A stretch of 64,000 nucleotides of DNA from Desulfobacteraceae bacterium (GTDB lineage: Bacteria; Desulfobacterota; Desulfobacteria; Desulfobacterales; SURF-7): positions 50,162 to 114,161 of the forward strand of contig QZKS01000052.1 of assembly GCA_003599865.1 (NCBI GenBank), in the 5' to 3' direction. The notes below the pieces were generated by a model. That model did not search any database, was not told the DNA's origin, and saw nothing but the letters and a program-made list of their open reading frames with translations. The position numbers were made by a program, and so were the translations under genes. Position 1 is the stretch's first letter. The number at the start of each line of letters is the position of its first letter. Shown one piece after another: positions 35,602 to 43,284 of this stretch.

Positions 35602-36450
35602 ATGTCCGATACCCGAAAACAATTTACCCAGGATGAAATCAAAGCCTTCAAGCCGGAAGAAAAGATCGGCCTGGTTGCCTCCATCAACCCGGAAGGACTT
35701 CCCCACATCTCCCTGATCACTTCCATTCAGGCCAAGGATTCTTCCACCGTTACCCTGGGAGAATTCTGCAAGGGAAAGAGCAAGGAGTATATTCAAAAAA
35801 ACAACAACATCGGTTTTCTGATCATGACCATGGACAGAAAACTTTGGCGGGGAAAAGCAAGGTGGACACACCTGAAAAAAGAAGGCCCGGAATTCGAGGC
35901 CTACAATAACCTGCCCATGTTCCGCTACAATGCCTACTTTGGAATTCATACGGTTCACTACCTGGATCTGGTGGAAACATTCGGCCGGGAAGGATTGCCG
36001 CTCGGCAGCATCGTCTTGTCCTCCCTTCTCAGCAAGTGGGCCAAGAGCGGGCTGAAGACCGCAGACAGGGACCGGATACTCAAACCCTTTGCGGAAGGAA
36101 TCTTCAACCGGCTGGATGCCCTGAAATTTATCGCATGGATTGCCGATGACGGTTTTCCGAAAATCGTACCGGTCCTGCAATGCCAGGCAGCCGACAGCAC
36201 CAGGCTTGCATTTTCCTCCCTTGCCTACCGGAAGGAACTGAAATCCATCCCCAAAGGAACCCACGTGGCTGTTTTCGGCCTCACCATGAAAATGGAGGAT
36301 GTCCTGATCCGGGGCACATTCAACGGCTTTTCCACCTCCCGGTTCACGGAAGTCGGCAGCGTCGATATCGACTGGGTATACAACTCCATGCCGCCCTGTC
36401 ACGGCCAGATCTACCCGGAGATTCCATTGACGCCGGTGGTGGAGTTCTGA
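35602..36450 (+). CDS. PPOX-like flavin-binding protein of the glycyl radical operon
   Basis: 282 residues. The N-terminal half is a split-barrel flavin-binding fold: EKIGLVASINPEGLPHISL, then SSTVTLGEFCKGKSKEYI and NNNIGFLIMTMDRKLWRGKA. The C-terminal half repeats a similar motif (ALKFIAWIADDGFPKIVPVL). ATG at 35602 follows GGAGAG, 13 bp after the activase stop, so it belongs to the operon. A flavin protein in a glycyl radical operon is unusual; it might reduce or protect a product. Its last about 37 codons are duplicated at 39886-39999. Confidence 0.8.
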   Translation: MSDTRKQFTQDEIKAFKPEEKIGLVASINPEGLPHISLITSIQAKDSSTVTLGEFCKGKSKEYIQKNNNIGFLIMTMDRKLWRGKARWTHLKKEGPEFEAYNNLPMFRYNAYFGIHTVHYLDLVETFGREGLPLGSIVLSSLLSKWAKSGLKTADRDRILKPFAEGIFNRLDALKFIAWIADDGFPKIVPVLQCQAADSTRLAFSSLAYRKELKSIPKGTHVAVFGLTMKMEDVLIRGTFNGFSTSRFTEVGSVDIDWVYNSMPPCHGQIYPEIPLTPVVEF

Positions 36451-36468
36451 AAAGACAATCACATCGAC

Positions 36469-36484
36469 TGTTATTGAAATAACA
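36469..36484. repeat. Perfect short palindrome after the flavin-protein gene
   Basis: TGTTATT and AATAACA flank GA, giving a 16-bp near-perfect palindrome 19 bp after the stop codon. No T-run follows, so it is more like an operator or weak processing site than a terminator. The rest of the 131-bp gap to the chemoreceptor stop shows nothing recognisable. Confidence 0.35.
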
Positions 36485-36581
36485 CCATAATGTCGGGTAT
36501 CGTGTTACGGACTCCGTTCCAGGAAAGACTGATGTAAATATAATTTTATTAAAAGGCCATCAACTATCGGTTATAACAGAT

Positions 36582-39023
36582 TCAATAGCGCTCAAATTCA
36601 TGGTCAATAGAATCAGAATTGATACTCTCATCGTTCATTTTCAGCATTATGCCATGGCTATCTTTTTTCTTTTTAGTATCCGGGTCTGTCAGGCTGATCC
36701 CTGGTCTTTTTCTCCTTAACGTATCAATCTTGTTTTGACGCGCTGCCTGATTTTTAAAAAGGTGCTTTTTGTCTTTCATGTGTTGTTTGCCATTTCCATC
36801 TATATTAAAATATGAAATCGCCATCTGAAGCTGTTCGGCTTGCGCTGCCAGTTGTTCAGAAGTGGAAGACATCTCTTCAGAAGCAGCCGAATTCTGCTGA
36901 ATCACTTTATCAAGCTGCTGCAGTGCCTGATTGATCTGATCCGCACCCGTGCTCTGCTCATTGCTTGCCGCATTGATTTCTTGTACCAGTTCAGCTGTTT
37001 TTCGGATATCCGGTACAATCTTGTTCAGCATTTCCCCTGCATTTTCAGCAATCTCAACACTTGAGATAGAAAGATTGCTGATTTCACCGGCAGCAGACTG
37101 GCTTCGTTCTGCCAGCTTGCGAACTGCATCAGCCACAACCGCGAAACCCTTGCCATGTTCTCCGGCCCTTGCTGCTTCGATGGCCGCATTTAATGCCAGC
37201 ATGTTTGTCTGACGCGCAATCTCTTCAATAATTGAAATTTTTTCTGCGATCTGTTTCATGGCATTTACCGTTTTCGTAACCGCTTGACCGCCTTTTTCCG
37301 TATCAACGGCCGCCTGGATGGCAATCTTTTCAGTCTGTTGAGCATTGTCAGCATTCTGCTTGATATTTGCGCTCATCTCTTCCATCGAAGAAGAAGCTTG
37401 TTCAGCGGAAGCAGCCTGTTCAGTTGCACCCTGTGACATTTGTTGTGAAGTCGAACTCAGTTGCTGACTTCCTGCAGCTACATAGTCCGAAGCATTTTTA
37501 ACTTCGCTCACCACGTTACCCAGCTTTTCAATCATCCGGCTCAAAGATTTCATGAGGTTGTCCTGATCCGATCTCATTTTAACATCTACAGTAAGATCAC
37601 CTTCAGCCATTTTTTCGGCAACCGTTATGATTTCATTTAAAGCAATAATCAGAAGATTCAAATTGTTCTTAATCGTATTGAAATCCCCCTTATATTCATC
37701 AACGATAACTTCAGGCATATCCCCTTTACTGATTCTGTCTATATAATTGGCCGACATATTCAGCGGGCCGATTACGGCGTCCAGTGTGTTATTAATGCCT
37801 TTGATTATATTTTTAAATCCGATGATGTTGAACTTATCGGGATTCCCCCGAACATCCAGCCTGCCTTCCAAAGCAGCTGTCACAAGAACCCCAACATCAT
37901 CAACAGCCTGTTTCTCTTCTGAAATTTCAACCACGTATTCCAGACCGCCAATAATTTTGCCGGTTCTATCCTTAATCGGGGCACCGGTATAACGAATCGG
38001 CAGATCCCCTGACGGCAGTTTGGCAACGGTGTCGCCTGTAAAGACGCCATTGTTGAGCATGGCTTTTGCCACCCGGCATTCAGGTGTATTGCAGTGAGCT
38101 GTTTTAAAAAGGTTATAACATTTCTCACCGATAACGGCTTCCGGTTTTTTCCCCAAAGCCCGCATGCCTCCGGGATTCATGTATTGTATTGTAAAATCAG
38201 TATCCATTACAGTTACAGGCGTCGGAATTTCATTCAGATAACCTATTTTTTCCTGCGCATCATTCATAGCGTTTTTGGTTTCCGTGATATTGACTGCAAA
38301 TTCAAGGGCACCTTTAATGGTTCCATCCACATTCTTGATGGGTACTCCCGTATACTGAATGGGGATATTGAACTTATTGGGATCAACCACTGTTTCGCCG
38401 GTAACTGCCTTATCCTGACTCATTGCCTGGCTGCATCTGCATTCGGATGTATTGCAGTGAGTTGTCTTGAACAGATCGTAGCACTTCATTCCGATCACCT
38501 GATCAGGTGTCCTGCCTGCAATCGCTGCACCCGCCGGATTCATGTATGTGATTTTATATTCTCTGTCTATTGTCATGACAAGCGTGGGAAGGTTATCCAG
38601 ATATGCGACCTTTTCAAGGGAATTATCAATGGCCTGCTTTGTGTTCGTAATATCAATGATATATTCTAACGCACCGATGATATTTCCGGCATCATCTTTT
38701 ATCGGTGTGCCGGTGTACTGTATCGGAAGGTTCAATCCTGATGGATCTGCGACTGTTTCTCCCGAAAAAACGCCGTTTCTTGTCATGGCTTGTCCGCATC
38801 TGCATTCCTGCGTTTTGCAGTGAGTGGTTTTGAAGAGATCATAGCATTTTTGTCCGATTGCTGATTCCCGACTCAGACCGATAATCTTTGCTCCAGCTTC
38901 GTTCAAGTATGTTACGGTAAAATTTTTATCAATTGCCAGAATCGGTGTTGGAACAAGATCCGAGTAACCGATAACGGGTTCTGTATTCTTTCCGCGCAAT
39001 CTCTCCAGCAGAGTTTTAATCAT
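36582..39023 (-). CDS. Soluble methyl-accepting chemotaxis protein with three Cys-rich PAS domains
   Basis: 813 residues with no membrane helix. Three tandem PAS domains (about 20-130, 140-255, 265-375) share a four-cysteine signature: Cys60, 69, 74, 76 in the first (KCYDLFKTTHC then ECRC). The second keeps all four; the third reads ECRV and has lost the last Cys. A HAMP-like region follows (about 385-500), then the signalling domain (about 520-760) with the hairpin tip ARQTNMLALNAAIEAARAGE. The Cys pattern suggests binding of a metal, Fe-S cluster or heme, so cytoplasmic redox or metal sensing is likely (inference). The tail lacks a CheR-docking pentapeptide. ATG at 39023 follows AAGGAGAG. 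Confidence 0.93.
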   Translation of the reverse strand: MIKTLLERLRGKNTEPVIGYSDLVPTPILAIDKNFTVTYLNEAGAKIIGLSRESAIGQKCYDLFKTTHCKTQECRCGQAMTRNGVFSGETVADPSGLNLPIQYTGTPIKDDAGNIIGALEYIIDITNTKQAIDNSLEKVAYLDNLPTLVMTIDREYKITYMNPAGAAIAGRTPDQVIGMKCYDLFKTTHCNTSECRCSQAMSQDKAVTGETVVDPNKFNIPIQYTGVPIKNVDGTIKGALEFAVNITETKNAMNDAQEKIGYLNEIPTPVTVMDTDFTIQYMNPGGMRALGKKPEAVIGEKCYNLFKTAHCNTPECRVAKAMLNNGVFTGDTVAKLPSGDLPIRYTGAPIKDRTGKIIGGLEYVVEISEEKQAVDDVGVLVTAALEGRLDVRGNPDKFNIIGFKNIIKGINNTLDAVIGPLNMSANYIDRISKGDMPEVIVDEYKGDFNTIKNNLNLLIIALNEIITVAEKMAEGDLTVDVKMRSDQDNLMKSLSRMIEKLGNVVSEVKNASDYVAAGSQQLSSTSQQMSQGATEQAASAEQASSSMEEMSANIKQNADNAQQTEKIAIQAAVDTEKGGQAVTKTVNAMKQIAEKISIIEEIARQTNMLALNAAIEAARAGEHGKGFAVVADAVRKLAERSQSAAGEISNLSISSVEIAENAGEMLNKIVPDIRKTAELVQEINAASNEQSTGADQINQALQQLDKVIQQNSAASEEMSSTSEQLAAQAEQLQMAISYFNIDGNGKQHMKDKKHLFKNQAARQNKIDTLRRKRPGISLTDPDTKKKKDSHGIMLKMNDESINSDSIDHEFERY

Positions 39024-39398
39024 TTTTCTCTCCTTGTCGGTGTGATTTATTTTCGAATATACTTTAAGGCAACGATATTAAATCTACATCTTTCGTTCCG
39101 TTATAATCATTATTCCGTCGCTCCGACCAAGAACAAAGTCCGGGATGACAATAATGAAAATCCCAACTTGGCAGAAATACATCAAATATGAACCTATGTA
39201 ATCTGTTTGTTAAACAAAGGTCATTTAGCAGAGTTTATTTTTTACAGTGTGAAATGATAACAGGGAGTTTTAAGACCTAACTGATACTCTTTCTCACATT
39301 TTGATTTGTATGTCAATTGAAGACTGAGGGAGGTAGGGGCAATCGTCTATCTTTGTGGGATGGAATTTGTTGTGAAAACTCTTCTGTCTATATTCTTT
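39024..39398. other. Gene-free gap upstream of the chemoreceptor
   Basis: 375 bp, AT-rich, between the chemoreceptor start and the kinase remnant. It must hold the chemoreceptor promoter, but I find no clear sigma-70, sigma-28 or sigma-54 element, hairpin or repeat in it. Confidence 0.5.
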
Positions 39399-39885
39399 TC
39401 AATCCACTGCCGGAAATCGAATGGTCAGACAGGTGCCCTTACCTACAATGCTTTTTACCTGAATGGAGCCATTCAGTTGATCCAGGATTTCCTTGACGAT
39501 GACCAGGCCCAGGCCGGTACTTTCTTCCGGAATACCGATGCCCGTATCCTTTATTTCGCACCGGACTCGCCCTGGCGCCTCTGCCTGGATGGCGATTTGG
39601 ATGCTTCCACCCTTTTGAGTATATTTGACGGCGTTTGAAATCAAGCTGGCGAACAGATCGTCAAACAGAATATTGTCGCCCAAAACTTCCGGCAGGGATT
39701 CCGGAATCATATGAATGAGATTGATGTTTTTTATCTGCCTGGGCCCGGTACATGAGCAGCATCCGCTCAACCATCTGACCGATATTCACCGGAACCATCT
39801 TTTTCTGATCCATTCCCTCCCGCCGGATGCTGAGGCCCAGCAAATCACCGATCAGGATGCCGAGGCCCTCAATTCTTTTTTCACA
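39399..39885 (-). pseudogene. Decayed histidine kinase fragment (frameshift and internal deletion)
   Basis: Two overlapping minus-strand frames together give a kinase C-terminus: GLGILIGDLLGLSIRREG and PVNIGQMVERMLLMYRAQAD in the first, then LPEVLGDNILFDDLFASLIS, NAVKYTQKGGSIQIAI and KDTGIGIPEES in the second. The frames join if one A is added in the A-run at about 39738 (GATAAAAAACATC). After GIPEES the text jumps to TGLGLVIVKEILDQ, so the F-box segment of about 20 residues is missing. No start and no sensor domain remain. The upstream side meets a duplicated tail of another gene. Confidence 0.8.
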
Positions 39886-39999
39886 TCGCGCTTTACGGAA
39901 GTCGGCAGCGTCGACATCGACTGGGTCTACAACTCCTTGCCGCCCTGTCACGGACAGATTTATCCGGAGATCCCGCTGACGCCGGTGGTGGAGTTCTGA
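39886..39999 (+). pseudogene. Duplicated 3' end of the PPOX-like gene (35602-36450)
   Basis: About 114 bp encode TSRFTEVGSVDIDWVYNS and PPCHGQIYPEIPLTPVVEF, followed by the same stop codon as at 36338-36450. Protein identity over these 37 codons is nearly complete (Met to Leu at one site); DNA differs mostly at third positions. No start or upstream part is present. It is a relic of a second, diverged copy of the glycyl-radical-operon flavin gene, cut by the kinase fragment. Confidence 0.85.
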
Positions 40000-40017
40000 A
40001 TGGCTTACAACCCTTTT

Positions 40018-41832
40018 TTATCCCTCGGTATTTGGAGGCGTTGCGCTTGACCCATCCGGGCGAAAAACCGATTTTTCGGCTGTATCCCCTACCCGGCCGT
40101 AACGGAGAAACAGGCGGTCAAATATCGTCAGATGAATCCACGATGCCAGGGCAATGATATAGGAAAGGGGTTCGGGCAGCTTAAGGGAAATCAGGGTTTT
40201 CAGCATGCGGTTTTTGATCCTGCGCAGAATGGTTACATTTTCCATCAGCTTCAGGATTCGCCGGTTCTGGGTATAGATCATCACCAGTCCGCAAACAGTT
40301 AAAAGACCCCAGAAGGCCATGGGGGAAATCCGGATGATCAGAAACATCGCCGCTGCAATGAGCATGATGGGAAGCGGCAGCAGGATGATATAGGGCATTG
40401 CTTTGTTCAGCAGAAAAACCTTGAACATCTGCCGGGACCCCACTTCCAGATGCAGAAGCAACTCCTTTCTGTGTTTGTCAGTGTCGAAAAACCGGTCGAT
40501 GATTTTGAAAAAAGGCCAGTCTTCACCTTCCGGGGATGATTCGCGAGCCAGCTCAAACCCGCTGCCTTCCATGACCTTTCGACTGAGATGGTATCCATAG
40601 TACATCAGGGAGTCCGCCTCACGATCCGTAAATGAATCCATGGCCGTGCGAATCCGGGTCAATGCGGTGACTAATTTTTCCGAATCTTTCGGGAATATAT
40701 CATCCCGGGTTTCCGGATCACCCAGGTCAAACAGCGCATGGCATTCCGGCCGGTATTGAAAAAGCGCATTCAGGCTTTTGTTGCGAATCCGGTTCATGAG
40801 AATATCGTTGGCTCTGAGAGCCACAGTCAGGAATTGCGTGGACGGATGGTTCTCGGGTTTTAAAATATCGGATGCATCGCTGCAGATGATATGGGTGCAG
40901 TTTTCGGAAAACAATGAAACCAGTCCCTGATTGTCCACCAGGCCGCCGTCCGCCAGCTGGACGACCATGGGTTTACCATTCAATCGATAGAGGTTTTTGA
41001 TCTGCAGGGGTTCAAAGATACCGGGCACACAGCAGGATGCCGCTACCGCCTGTCCCAGGGTGATATTGTATAAAACCTTTCGCTGATCAATGGTCAGTCG
41101 TTCATCATCCAGCCGGAATTTCTGCAAAAAATCAATGGGATCATTGCCGGCTTCATACAGGGTTTGCTGCTCACCGACGGAATCACTCGTAAACTGCCAC
41201 AGGTGGCCGGTGTTCAGTGAGGTGGTATTGATAATCAGAGACGGAACCCTGGTATCATGAGAAAGATTGCCGGCAACCGGCCGGATGGCAATTTTTTTCA
41301 ATGGAATCCGGTATTGTTTTGTCTGTTCTTCCGGACTTTCCAGGATCGGCTGATAAAAATAGGTGGTTAACAGCTCTGCCAGTCGTTCGGTATTGGAAAA
41401 TTCATCTGCCATCATCCGGGCGTTTTTCTCCGGGTCCAGAAAAGTCCGCATGAGCATGTTTTTCTGAACCGCTGCCGGAAAATCGGTTTCCATTTCCCGG
41501 ACCATCCGGATATAATCTTCCCGGACCGGTGCCCCCCGGCCTTCTTCCGGTTCTTTTTCCAGCAGCGCCTTGACCTTGAGATAATAATAAGCGGCAATAA
41601 CCGATCCCCCGGATACCGAAGAAATGACATCCACTTTCCGGAGCAGGTCCAGTTCCGCCAGTCGGGCCAGCACCCCGATATGAAACAGGGAAGACCGGAA
41701 TCCACCACCGGAAAGCGCAAGGCCCAATTTCACATCATGGTTGTTTTCCATGGCGCCCGTATTTTTCTTTGTTATCCGGCATGAAATCAAAAAGGATTCA
41801 TCATCATAAGACGTTGCCGATTCCAATAGCAT
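40018..41832 (-). CDS. Patatin-like phospholipase with C-terminal membrane helices
   Basis: Up to 604 residues. Oxyanion loop LALSGGGFRSSLFHIGVL at about 38-55, nucleophile Ser74 in SSVSGGSV, and the catalytic Asp in LADGGLVDNQG at about 300. Two hydrophobic segments (IILLPLPIMLIAAAMFLII and MAFWGLLTVCGLVMIYT) near 460-510 anchor the protein, with a further short hydrophobic stretch near 555. It should hydrolyse acyl esters of lipids at the inner membrane. ATG at 41832 or at 41751 (just before the patatin core) are both possible; neither has a strong ribosome site. No operon partner. Confidence 0.9.
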   Translation of the reverse strand: MLLESATSYDDESFLISCRITKKNTGAMENNHDVKLGLALSGGGFRSSLFHIGVLARLAELDLLRKVDVISSVSGGSVIAAYYYLKVKALLEKEPEEGRGAPVREDYIRMVREMETDFPAAVQKNMLMRTFLDPEKNARMMADEFSNTERLAELLTTYFYQPILESPEEQTKQYRIPLKKIAIRPVAGNLSHDTRVPSLIINTTSLNTGHLWQFTSDSVGEQQTLYEAGNDPIDFLQKFRLDDERLTIDQRKVLYNITLGQAVAASCCVPGIFEPLQIKNLYRLNGKPMVVQLADGGLVDNQGLVSLFSENCTHIICSDASDILKPENHPSTQFLTVALRANDILMNRIRNKSLNALFQYRPECHALFDLGDPETRDDIFPKDSEKLVTALTRIRTAMDSFTDREADSLMYYGYHLSRKVMEGSGFELARESSPEGEDWPFFKIIDRFFDTDKHRKELLLHLEVGSRQMFKVFLLNKAMPYIILLPLPIMLIAAAMFLIIRISPMAFWGLLTVCGLVMIYTQNRRILKLMENVTILRRIKNRMLKTLISLKLPEPLSYIIALASWIHLTIFDRLFLRYGRVGDTAEKSVFRPDGSSATPPNTEG

Positions 41833-41941
41833 AATTTATGGTTTGCGGAAATCCTTATCATCATGTTATCCCTGATCCATTGAAAAAAACATGATGGATT
41901 GTAGAGTATAACAATTTCAGATAAGCGTCATCAAAAAGGAG

Positions 41942-42799
41942 TTGAAGATTTCAGTATTAACGATAATTCTGATCCCGCTGTCTCTCTTGATCGGGGTCGC
42001 TGCAAGCATGATCGGATTTACGGCCTGGTTGATCATTGTCCCTATTTTGTTTGTGATCTGCGGATTCAATTTATACCTGACAATATTCTCGAGCCTGCTG
42101 GTGGACTGCGGGAATGCCTTTGTCATGACACTGATTGCGCTAAGGAATCACCAGATCGATCCGGTCCGCGGGGCGCTGCTTTCCATCTTTGCCCTGATAT
42201 GGATTGTTGCCGGGATAGCCCTGGGAACCACGTTTATTCCGGATCATGAGAATCTTTTCAGGGGCTCGTCCGGATTTGTGGCCATATTGATCGGTGTTGT
42301 GTTTGTTATCAAAGGCCTGAAGCAGAAAAAAACAACGATAGACCATGGGGATTCGCATGAATCCTTATCCGGCCTGGACAGGCCGGGAATGGAAAACAGG
42401 AGAATCCGGCAAATCCTGGTATATCCGGGAGTGGCGCTGATGGCGTTTCAGATCGGTTTGTTCGGAATCGGCGGCGGCATGGGGTATGTCCTGTTCCTGA
42501 TGCTGTGCCTGTCATTCCCGATTCTGAAAGCTACCGGTACGGCGATGATGATGACTTTCTTTTCCACATTGGCTGCCGCAAGCGGGATATATTTTCAGAT
42601 TCCGGATGGCCTGATGGTTCCGAAGACATATTCCCTTGTGCTGATGATTGCGGGCTTGTCCATGCTCGGAACCTATATCGGCGCAAAGGTCACCTACTCC
42701 CTGACCGAACGGAAGGTCCGCCTTCTGATCGGGGGCATCGTGATTCTGGCCGGTCTGATTGCAACGGCACAGAAGTATGTAATCCGGTATCTCCTTTAG
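41942..42799 (+). CDS. TauE/SafE-family sulfite exporter-like permease
   Basis: 285 residues with about eight membrane helices in two TauE repeats (LSLLIGVAASMIGFTAWLII; FQIGLFGIGGGMGYVLFLML). The polar loop at about 128-155 separates the halves. The start is taken as TTG at 41942; AAAAGGAG sits directly before it with almost no spacing, so the true start could be slightly downstream. Family members export sulfite, sulfoacetate or other organosulfur anions. Its stop codon lies inside the 8-bp repeat flanking the MITE-like element. Confidence 0.8.
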   Translation: MKISVLTIILIPLSLLIGVAASMIGFTAWLIIVPILFVICGFNLYLTIFSSLLVDCGNAFVMTLIALRNHQIDPVRGALLSIFALIWIVAGIALGTTFIPDHENLFRGSSGFVAILIGVVFVIKGLKQKKTTIDHGDSHESLSGLDRPGMENRRIRQILVYPGVALMAFQIGLFGIGGGMGYVLFLMLCLSFPILKATGTAMMMTFFSTLAAASGIYFQIPDGLMVPKTYSLVLMIAGLSMLGTYIGAKVTYSLTERKVRLLIGGIVILAGLIATAQKYVIRYLL

Positions 42800-42804
42800 C
42801 CCAT

Positions 42805-42927
42805 CAGGGTTACCGCATTTGGAAATAATATCTTTATTCAACCCATTCCTCCCTATAATTGTGCCATATGGCATTCCCCCTTGAGGGGGGAATTTAAAAA
42901 GTTGACATTCCAAATGCGGTTACCCTG
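42805..42927. mobile_element. MITE-like element with 20-bp terminal inverted repeats
   Basis: Left end CAGGGTTACCGCATTTGGAA (42805-42824); the right end read inwards from 42927 is CAGGGTAACCGCATTTGGAA, one mismatch. The element is 123 bp and has no coding capacity. The 8-bp repeat TAGCCCAT lies immediately left (42797-42804) and again 4 bp right of the end (42932-42939), consistent with target duplication. The interior holds the palindromic tract CCCCCTTGAGGGGGG (about 42878-42892). One more end-like copy occurs at 9667-9685. It is probably mobilised in trans by an IS transposase not in this window. Confidence 0.75.
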
Positions 42928-43025
42928 TATATAGCCCATTCCATCCTGTTGACACCAAAATAAAATTCACATATATTCCGGCCCGAAAAATACAGTGCAG
43001 ACAACTTTTATCCGACAGGTGAACC

Positions 43026-43232
43026 ATGACATCATCCAACGAGCTTATTACCATCCGTGTCAATGTAGACATTACCGCAGCATCCCTTCAGGCCATTGTC
43101 AAAAATGCCAAAAAGCGGACCGGACCGGATGAAAAGGGAGTCTACCGTGTGGATACGGCGGATTGGGCGGGAAAAGCCATTTCCGATTTTCTCCGGCAAC
43201 ATGATTTTGAAAAGTACGCAGCCGGCCTGTAA
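43026..43232 (+). CDS. Small conserved-looking protein, unknown function
   Basis: 68 residues, soluble, about neutral. ITIRVNVDITAASLQAIVKN and KKRTGPDEKGVYRVDTADWA suggest a compact alpha/beta domain; the C-terminal helix is KAISDFLRQHDFEKYA. ATG at 43026 is preceded by a weak ACAGGTGA. Flanked by the MITE-like element and the convergent MMPL gene. The regular codon use and defined secondary structure suggest a real gene, but I do not recognise the family. Confidence 0.6.
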   Translation: MTSSNELITIRVNVDITAASLQAIVKNAKKRTGPDEKGVYRVDTADWAGKAISDFLRQHDFEKYAAGL

Positions 43233-43284
43233 CCGCGATGAGAGATCACCGTTCCTTTACGGAAAAACACTTCCGCCCCAAGGC

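Noticed and set aside
39360..39638. Plus-strand frame opposite the kinase remnant
   Set aside because: Antisense to recognisable kinase text; no ribosome site and no domain.
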